The position numbers were made by a program, and so were the translations under genes. 64,000 nt of DNA from the NCBI GenBank assembly GCA_002397315.1, contig DHAE01000023.1:244495-308494 (forward strand), written 5' to 3'. This document shows, one piece after another, positions 1-8,285 of the stretch; positions within the stretch are counted from its first letter, which is position 1; every line of letters starts with the position of its first letter. The DNA is from Comamonadaceae bacterium UBA4962. Lineage in GTDB: Bacteria > Pseudomonadota > Gammaproteobacteria > Burkholderiales > Burkholderiaceae_C. The notes beneath the pieces are model-generated. The model was given only the letters and a program-made list of their open reading frames with translations. It was not told where the DNA came from and did no database searches.

Positions 1-480
1 GTCGCGCCCCGCGTGGGCGCGTGGGTTGAAACTTCCCGACATGTTCGGCCTCAACGTCGGCTGGAACGGTCGCGCCCCGCGTGGGCGCGTGGGCGCGTGG
101 GCGCGTGGGCGCGTGGGCGCGTGGGCGCGTGGGCGCGTGGGCGCGTGGGTTGAAAACCGGCGATCCGCGATGGCTGGTACGTGGTGGTTGAGTCGCGCCC
201 CGCGCGGGCGCGTGGGTTGAAACAAGGTCTACAAGAATGAGGACGGGCGCCAGTGGCGTCGCGCCCCGCGCGGGCGCGTGGGTTGAAACGTAACGTGCGC
301 TGGCTGCGTGAGGTGGAAGGGCCTAGTCGCGCGCTACGTGGGCGCGCGGGTTGAAACAGTCCATAGCATCTGCTCTTGACTGCTCACGTAAGTCGCGCCC
401 CGCATGGCCGCATGGGTTGCAACCCGCCTCGGTACGGCGTGCGCGCGAAACTGGTGCGTCGCGCCCGCATGGGACCTTGC
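1..480 (+). CRISPR. Type I-C-like CRISPR array, leader-distal end
   Basis: Six near-identical or degenerate 32-bp repeats are visible at 1-32, 69-156 (expanded), 192-223, 258-289, 326-357 and 392-423, plus a broken one from 458. They begin GTCGCGCC and end TTGAAAC, with a 7-bp stem CGCGCCC/GGGCGCG, which is the type I-C repeat style. Spacers are 34-36 bp. Repeats at 1, 192 and 258 are almost identical, while those at 326, 392 and 458 decay progressively; this marks the trailer end on the right. The leader and cas genes are therefore expected to the left of the window. The subtype rests on repeat sequence only, since no cas gene is in view. Confidence 0.95.
69..156 (+). repeat. CRISPR repeat expanded by 8-bp tandem units
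   Basis: This copy of the CRISPR repeat is 88 bp instead of 32 bp. Positions 79-142 hold eight tandem copies of GCGTGGGC, a unit present once in the normal repeat, so exactly seven units (56 bp) were added. The 5' part and the TTGAAA end are kept; the last base is A rather than C. Flanking spacers have normal length (36 and 35 bp). Slipped-strand expansion is the likely cause. Confidence 0.93.
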
Positions 481-584
481 GTAGAAGCCTAGGAGCCCGG
501 CCCGTCCCTCCGGCCTCCCCTTCCCCTTTGCCTGTCGCCCCCGTCCGACACCCGCCTCACCGCATCCCGCTACACACTGCCCCC

Positions 585-1037
585 ATGCCACCCGCTCCCC
601 GCACCGCCATCTCCATCGCCGCCCTCTGCCTCGCCCTCCCCGCAGGCACAGCCTTCGCCAGCGCCGACGCCAACCCCCTCGTCGCCGAGCGCTGGAACAC
701 CCGTCCCATCGTGGTCGTGGTGCCGCGGGAGAACCATCCCCTGCTCACCCGGGTGAACTCCACGCTGGAGGAGACCGCGGCGCGCGAGGCTTTCCGCGAG
801 CGGGACATGGCGCTCTTCACCGTCGTGGCCGGACAGGGCCGCCGCAATGGCGAGCCGCTCGGCGCGGCGGCGACCGCGGCGATGCTGAAGGCACTGCAAC
901 TGGACGCTCGAGGGCCCGCCACGTTCGTCCTCGTGGGCAAGGACGGCGGCGTCAAACGGCGGGAGGAGGGGGACACCGTCGATCTGCAGTCGGTGTTCGA
1001 CGAGATCGACCGCATGCCGATGCGCCGGCAGCGTTGA
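585..1037 (+). CDS. DUF4174 domain protein, predicted exported
   Basis: This 150-residue protein has an N-terminal hydrophobic stretch ending near Ala-Phe-Ala, read as a Sec signal peptide. The mature part follows the DUF4174 pattern: a Trp-Asn-Thr-Arg-Pro start followed by a hydrophobic strand, a central Arg-Asp-Met strand, a Val-Gly-Lys-Asp-Gly-Gly turn and an Ile-Asp-Arg-Met-Pro-Met-Arg-Arg end. The family is thioredoxin-like in fold but lacks a Cys pair here, so a redox role is not supported. The frame stays open back into the CRISPR array; the ATG at 585 was chosen because the signal peptide starts there. It converges with the CZB-domain gene across a simple-repeat tract. Function unknown. 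Confidence 0.75.
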   Translation: MPPAPRTAISIAALCLALPAGTAFASADANPLVAERWNTRPIVVVVPRENHPLLTRVNSTLEETAAREAFRERDMALFTVVAGQGRRNGEPLGAAATAAMLKALQLDARGPATFVLVGKDGGVKRREEGDTVDLQSVFDEIDRMPMRRQR

Positions 1038-1076
1038 GGGGTGGTGCTGCAGCGCCGACAGTGACGCTTACAGAAA

Positions 1077-1136
1077 GAAGGAAGGAAGGAAGGAAGGAAG
1101 AAAGGCGATAGCGATAAAGCGGTAGGTCGGTCGGTC
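1077..1136. repeat. Simple-sequence tracts between convergent genes
   Basis: Six uninterrupted copies of GAAG (1077-1100) sit in a longer purine-only run (about 1072-1105). Three copies of GGTC (1125-1136) abut the stop codon of the gene on the minus strand. Both tracts lie between the 3' ends of two convergent genes, so copy-number change would not alter either protein. They could affect transcript ends or form unusual DNA structure. Confidence 0.8.
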
Positions 1137-1728
1137 AGGCGCCGGAGGCACCGGAATCGCCATCCGCACGCGTGCCCGTATCCACACCCACATCCGCACC
1201 ATGAGCCGGCATCGCCCCGGCCCCGCCGACACGCGTTCCCCGCGCCAGCCCCCGCTTCAGTTCCTGCAGCAGCATCACGACCTGCCGCGAGGCGTGCCGG
1301 CAGCTTTTGTAGGCCTGCTGCGCCAGGCGCTTGTCGCCGGCCTCGGCATGGTGCACCAGGTCGGCCGCCTGCTGGTGGAAGTAGCGGTGGCGGCGCGCCA
1401 TCATGTCGAAGGCGGGCAGGTGCCCGAGGGCGATGCGGCCGGGGCCGTGGAGCCATTGGCCGAGTTCGGAGCGGGTGTCGTCGCGGATCGCTTCGGGGCG
1501 CAGGCGCGCGTCGCGGGCGCCGTGCAGCAGCACCTGTTCGAGCCAGGGCATCCAGCGCTCCTGGCTGGCGATGGCGGCATCGATGTCGACCTCGGCCATG
1601 AGCTTGGCGGCCTCCTCGTCCAGCAGGACCAGTTCGCTCGCCTGGCTGTCGTTGGGCAGGGAAGTCCAGTCGTCCGCCACGGGGCGGCCGTCGGCCCGGG
1701 GCTGGAACAGTCGGCTGAAGAATCCCAT
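1135..1728 (-). CDS. CZB-domain-like protein with altered zinc ligands
   Basis: This 197-residue soluble protein has a chemoreceptor zinc-binding (CZB) domain at about residues 45-125. That domain normally binds zinc through three His and one Cys and senses oxidants or zinc. Seen here: Trp59, a Leu-Gly-Gln-Trp-Leu motif at 89-93, and the His114-x3-His118 pair. The usual first His (position 56) is Gln and the usual Cys (position 87) is Ser. The C-terminal 30 residues are low-complexity Gly/Ala/Asp. The ATG at 1728 gives the Met-Gly-Phe-Phe start; upstream extensions are only open frame. It stands alone, divergent from a flavin oxidoreductase gene. Zinc sensing by this copy is doubtful. Confidence 0.75.
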   Translation of the reverse strand: MGFFSRLFQPRADGRPVADDWTSLPNDSQASELVLLDEEAAKLMAEVDIDAAIASQERWMPWLEQVLLHGARDARLRPEAIRDDTRSELGQWLHGPGRIALGHLPAFDMMARRHRYFHQQAADLVHHAEAGDKRLAQQAYKSCRHASRQVVMLLQELKRGLARGTRVGGAGAMPAHGADVGVDTGTRADGDSGASGA

Positions 1729-1796
1729 GGACAAGCGGAGGTAGAAAGAAAAAGTGGCTGGCGATGCGGAGCACCACTGCAGCAATATTCTAAATG

Positions 1797-1809
1797 AAAT
1801 CAGTGATTT
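1797..1809. promoter_or_regulatory. AT-rich divergent promoter region with short palindrome
   Basis: The 1780-1830 stretch between the CZB gene (minus) and the oxidoreductase gene (plus) is strikingly AT-rich for this DNA. It contains the palindrome AAATCA-G-TGATTT. Position and composition suggest divergent promoters and possibly a repressor site; no regulator is encoded next to it. Confidence 0.35.
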
Positions 1810-1904
1810 GAAATAATTGATAAATCGACGCAATGCAGCGCATGGCCGGCGGGCGCTTGACCGCACCGCAGCAGCGGTTTTGGCGCCGCCGCACAATCGT
1901 CCGC

Positions 1905-2990
<1,086 letters not shown>

Positions 2991-3078
2991 CACCGGCAGC
3001 GGCTACCATCGTGGCCGGCGCGGCCTTGGCGGGGTGCGCCCCCTCCGATCGACCGCCCCCTCCTCCGACGATTCCCGC

Positions 3079-4314
3079 ATGCCCGCGTATTCTTTCGAAG
3101 CCCTGGACGCCCAGGGGCAGACCCGCAAAGGCACCCTCGAAGCCGACAACGCCAAGGCCGCGCGCAGCCTGCTGCGTGCGCAGGCGCTGGTGCCGCTGGC
3201 GGTGGAGGCGCTCGGTGCCGGCCAGGGCGCGGCGGCCGACGGCAGCGTGCCGGTGGGGCAGCGGCTGTTCACGCGGCCCGTGTTCGGCACGACAGCGCTC
3301 GCGGTCTGGACGCGCCAGCTCTCGGGCCTGGTCTCCTCGGGGCTGCCGCTGGAGCGGGCGCTCACGGCACTCGCCGACGAATCGGACGACGACCGCCAGC
3401 GCCATCTGGTGGCCACGCTGCGGGCCGAGGTGAACGCGGGCTCGACGTTCGCACGCGCGCTGTCGGCGCATCCGCGCGAGTTCTCGTCCATCTACTGCGC
3501 GGTGATCGGCGCGGGCGAATCCAGCGGCCACCTGGGCCTGGTGCTGGAGCGGCTGGCCGACGACCTGGAAGAGCGGCAGGCGCTGCGCGCCAAGCTGATC
3601 GGCGCTTCGCTCTACCCCGCGATCGTGACGGTGATCGCCATCGTGATCGTGCTCTTCCTGGTGGGCTACGTGGTGCCGCAGGTGGCCGCGGTGTTCGCGG
3701 GCAGCAAGCGCGCCCTGCCCTTCCTGACGGTGGCGATGCTGGCGCTGTCCGATGCGGTGCGCGACTACGGCTGGGCCGGGCTCGGGGTGCTGGTGGCGGC
3801 GGCCCTGGCCGGCCGTTCGGCGCTGGCGCGGCCGCAGCTGCGCGAGCGTTTCGATGCCGCCTGGCTGGGGCTGCCCGTGGTGGGCCGGCTCTCGCGCGGC
3901 TACAACGCGGCGCGCTTCACGGGCACGCTGTCGATCCTCGCGGGCGCGGGCGTGCCGATCCTGAAGGCGCTGCAGGCCGCGGCCGAGACGCTGGACAACC
4001 GCGCGATGCGCGCCGATGCGCTCGATGCGCTGGTGCTGGTGCGCGAGGGCGCGCCGCTCGCCTCCGCGCTGGCGCAGAAAAAACGCTTCCCCGGCCTGGT
4101 GTCGATGTTCGCGCGGCTGGGCGAGCAGACGGGGCAGTTGCCGCTGATGCTGCAGCGCGCGGCCACGCAGCTCTCGGCCGAGGTGCAGCGCCGTGCGATG
4201 CAGCTTGCCACCATTCTGGAGCCCCTGCTCATCGTGGCGATGGGCGGGATCGTGATGCTCATCGTGCTCGCCGTGCTGATGCCCATCATCCAGCTCAACC
4301 AGTTCGTGAAGTAG
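3079..4314 (+). CDS. gspF: Type II secretion inner-membrane platform protein GspF
   Basis: GspF (411 residues, normal size) forms the cytoplasmic-membrane platform of the type II secretion system with GspE, GspL and GspM. The start is typical (Met-Pro-Ala-Tyr-Ser-Phe-Glu-Ala-Leu-Asp). Two T2SSF helical domains follow, each containing the Gly-Glu-x-Ser/Thr-Gly type motif (Gly-Ala-Gly-Glu-Ser-Ser-Gly-His and Leu-Gly-Glu-Gln-Thr-Gly-Gln), with three hydrophobic membrane segments at about 190-215, 235-255 and 385-405. ATG 3079 matches the family start. Neither neighbour is a gsp gene, so the other components must be elsewhere. A pilC-type role is less likely given the close GspF-like N-terminus. 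Confidence 0.92.
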   Translation: MPAYSFEALDAQGQTRKGTLEADNAKAARSLLRAQALVPLAVEALGAGQGAAADGSVPVGQRLFTRPVFGTTALAVWTRQLSGLVSSGLPLERALTALADESDDDRQRHLVATLRAEVNAGSTFARALSAHPREFSSIYCAVIGAGESSGHLGLVLERLADDLEERQALRAKLIGASLYPAIVTVIAIVIVLFLVGYVVPQVAAVFAGSKRALPFLTVAMLALSDAVRDYGWAGLGVLVAAALAGRSALARPQLRERFDAAWLGLPVVGRLSRGYNAARFTGTLSILAGAGVPILKALQAAAETLDNRAMRADALDALVLVREGAPLASALAQKKRFPGLVSMFARLGEQTGQLPLMLQRAATQLSAEVQRRAMQLATILEPLLIVAMGGIVMLIVLAVLMPIIQLNQFVK

Positions 4315-4413
4315 CCGGCGGCACCGGCGCGTGGCCCGGTCGCACCACCTGTCGCCGAACTTACACCGCAAAGGCCGGCGCTTCGACAGGATGGGGGCTT
4401 CTCCCTGTCTGGA

Positions 4414-5592
4414 ATGGCCATGACCCTGATCACCGGTTCCTCGTTCCTTCGCCGCACCGCGGCACCCCTGGCCCTGGCGGCCGCGATGGCCCTGGCGGGC
4501 TGCGGAGGCTCCGGCGGCCTCGGTGCCGATGCGCCGGGCCGGCTCGTGAGCCAGTCGGCGCTGGACGGCGCAGCCACCCTGCCGGATGCCGGCGAGCAGT
4601 TCCGGATCCTCTACCAATCCACCGACGGCGTCACCGGCAAGGGCACGGTGCAGGTGTCCGGCGCCGTGTTCTTCCCCAAGACGCCGCGCCCGGCCGGTGG
4701 ATGGCCGGTGGTGGCCTGGGCCCATGGCACCACGGGGGTCGGCGATGCCTGCGCGCCCTCGGCCAATCCGCGCTCGGCACGCGACACGGCCTACCTGGGC
4801 GCCTGGCTGCGCGAAGGCTTCGTGGTGGTCGCGACCGACTACCAGGGCCTGGGCACGCCCGGCCCGCACCCCTACCTGCACACCCGCGCCCAGGCCTACA
4901 GCACGCTGGACGCGGTGCGCGCGGCGCTCACGCTGCCGGGCGTCGCCAACCAGGTGGTGCTGGTCGGCCAGTCGCAGGGCGGCGGCGCGGCCTTCGGCAC
5001 GGCCGGCCTCGCCTCCAGCTATGCGCCGGACGTCAAGGTGCTGGGCACGGTGGCCACCGGCACGCCGTACCTGGTGAGCAGCGCGTCCCCGGACCAGGGC
5101 TATTCGGACCGCATCGCGCCGCAGGTCGCCTACGCGATGTACACCGTGGTGACGGCGAAGCTGGTGCAGCCGGATTTCGACCCTTCCACGGTGTTCCTGC
5201 CGGCCGCCATGCCGGCCCTGGAAGCCTCCGCCGAAACCTGCGTGACGCCGCTGTTCTCGCGGCTGGTGAGCGAGGGCCGCACCGAGCGCAACACCTACCA
5301 GCCGGGCGGCCAGAAGCGCCTGTTCGAACTCGTCGCCCCGGTCACCGCCTATGCCACGCTGAAGCTCGACCAGCCGGTGTTCATGGGCATCGGCGGCAAG
5401 GACGTGGACGTGCCCACCGCCATGCAGCAGGCCCTGGTGCGCGATGCCTGCCAGGCCGGCTCGCGCGTCGACGCGCACGTCTACCCCGACATGGACCACA
5501 GCGGCACGGTGAACGCCTCGCTGCAGGACTCGCTGCCGTTCGTGCGCAACCTGCTGGCGGGCAAGGCCGTGCCGTCCACCTGCGGACAGTAA
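4414..5592 (+). CDS. Secreted lipoprotein lipase/esterase (alpha/beta hydrolase)
   Basis: This 392-residue protein starts with a lipoprotein signal (Leu-Ala-Gly-Cys, Cys30) and should be anchored in the envelope or released. The mature part is an alpha/beta hydrolase similar to the secretory lipase (LIP) family. The nucleophile elbow is Gly-Gln-Ser-Gln-Gly (Ser187), a Gly-Lys-Asp-Val-Asp segment offers the acid, and Met-Asp-His-Ser-Gly offers the His. Four or more Cys residues suggest disulfides. It follows gspF by about 100 bp on the same strand; a link to type II secretion is possible but not shown. Whether the substrate is a lipid or a plant ester is unknown. Confidence 0.82.
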   Translation: MAMTLITGSSFLRRTAAPLALAAAMALAGCGGSGGLGADAPGRLVSQSALDGAATLPDAGEQFRILYQSTDGVTGKGTVQVSGAVFFPKTPRPAGGWPVVAWAHGTTGVGDACAPSANPRSARDTAYLGAWLREGFVVVATDYQGLGTPGPHPYLHTRAQAYSTLDAVRAALTLPGVANQVVLVGQSQGGGAAFGTAGLASSYAPDVKVLGTVATGTPYLVSSASPDQGYSDRIAPQVAYAMYTVVTAKLVQPDFDPSTVFLPAAMPALEASAETCVTPLFSRLVSEGRTERNTYQPGGQKRLFELVAPVTAYATLKLDQPVFMGIGGKDVDVPTAMQQALVRDACQAGSRVDAHVYPDMDHSGTVNASLQDSLPFVRNLLAGKAVPSTCGQ

Positions 5593-5658
5593 GAGCAGCT
5601 CTCAGCCCGCGCGTGCAACGCGTACCATGGGGGCTGCTTCTTTCCTTCCCAACGCCCG

Positions 5659-6603
5659 ATGCCCGCCACCCTGGACGACAAGCTCGTCGTCGCGATCTCC
5701 TCCCGCGCGCTGTTCGACTTCGAGGAAGAGAACCGCCTGTTCGAATCCGGCGACGAGGCCGCCTACATGCGCCGCCAGCTGGAACTGGTGCAGCAGCCGG
5801 CGCGCGCGGGCATCGCCTTCCCGCTGGTGCGCAAGCTGCTCGGCTTCAATACCGCCCAGGCGCAGCGCGTGGAAGTGGTGGTGCTGTCGCGCAACGATCC
5901 GGCCAGCGGCATGCGGGTGTTCGCTTCGGCGCACGCCGCGGGCATGCACGTCGAGCGCGGCGTGTTCACGCGCGGGCGCGATCCGTTCGCCTATCTGCGG
6001 CCGCTGGGCGCGCACCTGTTCCTCTCGGCCAACGAGAAGGACGTGCAGCAGGCGCTGAACATGGGGTTTCCCGCGGCGCGCGTGATGACCGATTCCACGC
6101 CCGCGGGCGACCGCTATCCGAACGAGGTGCGCATCGCCTTCGACGGCGACGCGGTGCTGTTCTCCGACGAGGCCGAGCGCATCTACCAGCAGGGCGGCCT
6201 GCCCGCCTTCCACGAGCACGAGGTGACCAAGGCGGCGCTGCCGCTGGCCGGCGGCCCGTTCAAGCCGCTGCTGGCCGCGCTGCACCGGCTGCAGCAGCAG
6301 GCGGATGCCTCAGAGACGATGCGCATCCGCACCGCGCTGGTGACGGCGCGCAGCGCCCCGGCCCACGAACGCGCCGTGCGCACGCTGCTGGACTGGGGCA
6401 TCACGGTGGACGAGGCGATGTTCCTGGGCGGGCTGGAGAAGGGCCCGTTCCTGCGCGAGTTCGAGCCGGATTTCTTCTTCGACGACCAGCGCAGCCACGT
6501 GGCCTCGGCCGCGCGGCACGTGCCCGCCGGCCATGTGAGCGCGGGCATCGCGAATCTGCTGCGGAGCGAGGAACCTCCGGCCGCCGCCGCCATCCCACCC
6601 TGA
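5659..6603 (+). CDS. Cytosolic 5'-nucleotidase I-like protein
   Basis: This 314-residue protein matches the 5'-nucleotidase family related to eukaryotic NT5C1, which dephosphorylates AMP and related nucleoside monophosphates. Seen: an early Ala-Ile-Ser-Ser-Arg-Ala-Leu-Phe-Asp strand, Val-Val-Leu-Ser-Arg-Asn-Asp, Ala-His-Leu-Phe-Leu-Ser-Ala-Asn, and a Phe-Asp-Gly-Asp-Ala-Val-Leu-Phe-Ser-Asp acidic motif typical of the HAD-like active site. No signal peptide. The stop overlaps the start of the next gene (ATGA), so the two are probably co-transcribed. Confidence 0.88.
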   Translation: MPATLDDKLVVAISSRALFDFEEENRLFESGDEAAYMRRQLELVQQPARAGIAFPLVRKLLGFNTAQAQRVEVVVLSRNDPASGMRVFASAHAAGMHVERGVFTRGRDPFAYLRPLGAHLFLSANEKDVQQALNMGFPAARVMTDSTPAGDRYPNEVRIAFDGDAVLFSDEAERIYQQGGLPAFHEHEVTKAALPLAGGPFKPLLAALHRLQQQADASETMRIRTALVTARSAPAHERAVRTLLDWGITVDEAMFLGGLEKGPFLREFEPDFFFDDQRSHVASAARHVPAGHVSAGIANLLRSEEPPAAAAIPP

Positions 6604-7058
6604 TGCGCATCCCCACCCGACCGCATCCCGCCGCCGCCCTGCGCCGGCACCTGCCCGCCCTGCTGCTCGGACTGGCAGCCACGGCCGCCGCCTGGGCCGC
6701 CGTGACGCCTTCCGCGTCCGCCACCGAGGCATCCGCGAAGACCGCCGGCAAGGCGACCCACGCCGCCGCGGCCCCGGCGGAGCCCTCGGCCAGCCAGCCG
6801 CTCAGCAAGGGCGAAATCAAGGCGATCCGCGAATTCCACATGCTGGACTTCAACGGCGACGGCAAGCTGAGCCGCAAGGAAGTGGCGATCGTGCCCAAGG
6901 TGGCGGCCGCCTTCGACGATGCCGACACCAACCGCGACGGCTATGTGACGCTCGACGAGGTGCGGGCCTTCGCCGTCAAATACCGCGCCGAGCGCGACCG
7001 GGCCAAGAAGGCGGCTGCCGCTGCGGCGCAGGCCGCTTCCGCACCGGAACGCCGGTGA
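6603..7058 (+). CDS. Exported EF-hand calcium-binding protein
   Basis: This 151-residue protein has a long N-terminal signal-like region (hydrophobic Leu/Ala stretch), an Ala/Thr-rich linker and two EF-hand loops: Asp-Phe-Asn-Gly-Asp-Gly-Lys ending in Glu, and Asp-Thr-Asn-Arg-Asp-Gly-Tyr ending in Glu. Both have the Asp/Asn/Asp and final Glu ligands expected for Ca2+ binding. The C-terminus is Lys/Ala-rich. Its ATG overlaps the TGA of the 5'-nucleotidase gene, indicating translational coupling. Probably a periplasmic calcium-binding or buffering protein; no partner is identified. Confidence 0.8.
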   Translation: MRIPTRPHPAAALRRHLPALLLGLAATAAAWAAVTPSASATEASAKTAGKATHAAAAPAEPSASQPLSKGEIKAIREFHMLDFNGDGKLSRKEVAIVPKVAAAFDDADTNRDGYVTLDEVRAFAVKYRAERDRAKKAAAAAAQAASAPERR

Positions 7059-7082
7059 TCCGCGAGAGACGGGCGCGTGGGA

Positions 7083-7580
7083 TCAGGCCCCGCCCGTGCG
7101 CTTGACCTTCGGGTCGGAGTAGGTGAGCGGCTGGTTCTTCTGGTCCCGGGCCATCTGGTCCTGCGGGCTGTTCTTGTTGAGTTCCTGCGCCATCTCCACG
7201 GCCGAGCCGCTGGCGCGCCACATCGACTGGATGAATTCCAGCAGCTGCTTGTAGATGGGCTCGGGCGGCGGTTCCTTGGCCTTCTCGGCCTCTTCCTTCG
7301 CCTTCTTCTCGACCTCGGTCCAGTCGCGGTTGGCCATGTCCTTGTCGGACGGTTTTTCCGGCTCGCGGATCGTGGCGCCTTCGCCCAGGCGGTCGGTGGA
7401 TTCCAGGGGCATGACGCCCTGGACGGGCCTGACCGGCACCGCGCCCGAGGCGCCGGTGGAATACAAATCGGCGCCCTGAGGACGCCAGTTCGGCGATCGG
7501 TCGACAGGTGGCATTTGCATGGCAGGTGTTCCGTTGGTTGGCGAGGTGCGTCCGGGGGGATCTATCCCCGTCTCGTACAT
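7083..7580 (-). CDS. Hypothetical hydrophilic protein
   Basis: I do not recognise this 165-residue protein. It is strongly hydrophilic with no signal peptide or membrane segment. It has a Pro/Gly-rich first half, a Lys/Glu-rich helical stretch with coiled-coil character (Val-Glu-Lys-Lys-Ala-Lys-Glu-Glu-Ala-Glu), an amphipathic helix around Leu-Leu-Glu-Phe-Ile-Gln-Ser-Met-Trp, and an Asn/Gln-rich tail. The ATG at 7580 is preceded by an in-frame TTG at 7592; an ATG at 7520 is also possible. An AT-rich region upstream (7590-7660) could hold its promoter. Convergent with the EF-hand gene. Confidence 0.55.
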   Translation of the reverse strand: MYETGIDPPGRTSPTNGTPAMQMPPVDRSPNWRPQGADLYSTGASGAVPVRPVQGVMPLESTDRLGEGATIREPEKPSDKDMANRDWTEVEKKAKEEAEKAKEPPPEPIYKQLLEFIQSMWRASGSAVEMAQELNKNSPQDQMARDQKNQPLTYSDPKVKRTGGA

Positions 7581-7705
7581 CCATAACGGCAAAAAGAAGG
7601 GTGAATTAAGGCCTTTTTTCGCTTTCGGTCGAATTTAAGGGTTTTCACCTACTTCATCCAGCCTTCCTCCGGGGCGCCCGCCGCGCCGTGCCCTGAGAGC
7701 CGCTC

Positions 7706-8200
7706 TTAAAGGAAGCGCTCCAGCAGCCGGCGGGAAGCCCTGTCGAGCGCCGCCACGTCGGGCACGCGGAACTGCACGCCATCGGCCGACGCGATCAGCA
7801 GCGCGCTGCGGCTGCCCAGGCGGCGGATGTCCTCCTCGCCCTTGAGCACCAGTTTCGCGGGGCCCCGGTCGGTCTCCAGCGTCCAGGTGCTGGGCGTGGT
7901 GAAACTCGACACCGCTTCGATACGCGTGATAGTGGGCACGAACTCACGCGCGGCCAGTTCGTCTTCGATCAGGGCGCGCAGGGCCGGTTCGACACGGTCC
8001 AGCCGGTCGATCCAGAGCAGCTCGTGGCCGTGCTGGCCCACGAGGGAGAGCCCCTCGCCTGGCGCCGCGATCGGGAAGGCCCGCACCGGAGTGACGGCCT
8101 CGTGCACCGTGCCGTCGGCCAGCGTGAGCACCAGCCGGCCGTGGGCGTCGCGCTGCAGGCCGAAAGTGGGGAAAGCGGGGGCAGCGGAAGATGGGGTCAT
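7706..8200 (-). CDS. DUF1854 protein of the cyanophycin locus
   Basis: This 164-residue protein belongs to DUF1854, a small cytoplasmic family repeatedly found next to proteobacterial cyanophycin synthetase genes. The family pattern is visible: Leu-Gln-Arg-Asp-Ala-His-Gly-Arg-Leu, Pro-Val-Arg-Ala-Phe-Pro, a Trp-Ile-Asp strand, and the C-terminal Arg-Leu-Gly-Ser-Arg-Ser-Ala-Leu and Gly-Val-Gln-Phe-Arg-Val-Pro-Asp blocks. It lies 85 bp after the ABC gene on the same strand, so they are likely one operon, divergent from the two cphA-type genes. Role unknown. The ATG at 8200 avoids a long overlap with the ABC gene. Confidence 0.82.
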   Translation of the reverse strand: MTPSSAAPAFPTFGLQRDAHGRLVLTLADGTVHEAVTPVRAFPIAAPGEGLSLVGQHGHELLWIDRLDRVEPALRALIEDELAAREFVPTITRIEAVSSFTTPSTWTLETDRGPAKLVLKGEEDIRRLGSRSALLIASADGVQFRVPDVAALDRASRRLLERFL

Positions 8201-8285
8201 CGGTCGAGGGCGCGCGCGGCGCCGGCAGCGAAGGGGTCGGAGGACGGGGAAGCAGCGGCAGGCCGGATCAGGGCCACGGTCAGGG

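Noticed and set aside
26..220. Small open frame inside the CRISPR repeats
   Set aside because: It is made of the repeat and its 8-bp expansion; periodic open frames are expected there.
7590..7660. Possible HrpX PIP box upstream of the hypothetical gene
   Set aside because: TTCG motifs occur but not with the 15-16 bp spacing on either strand.
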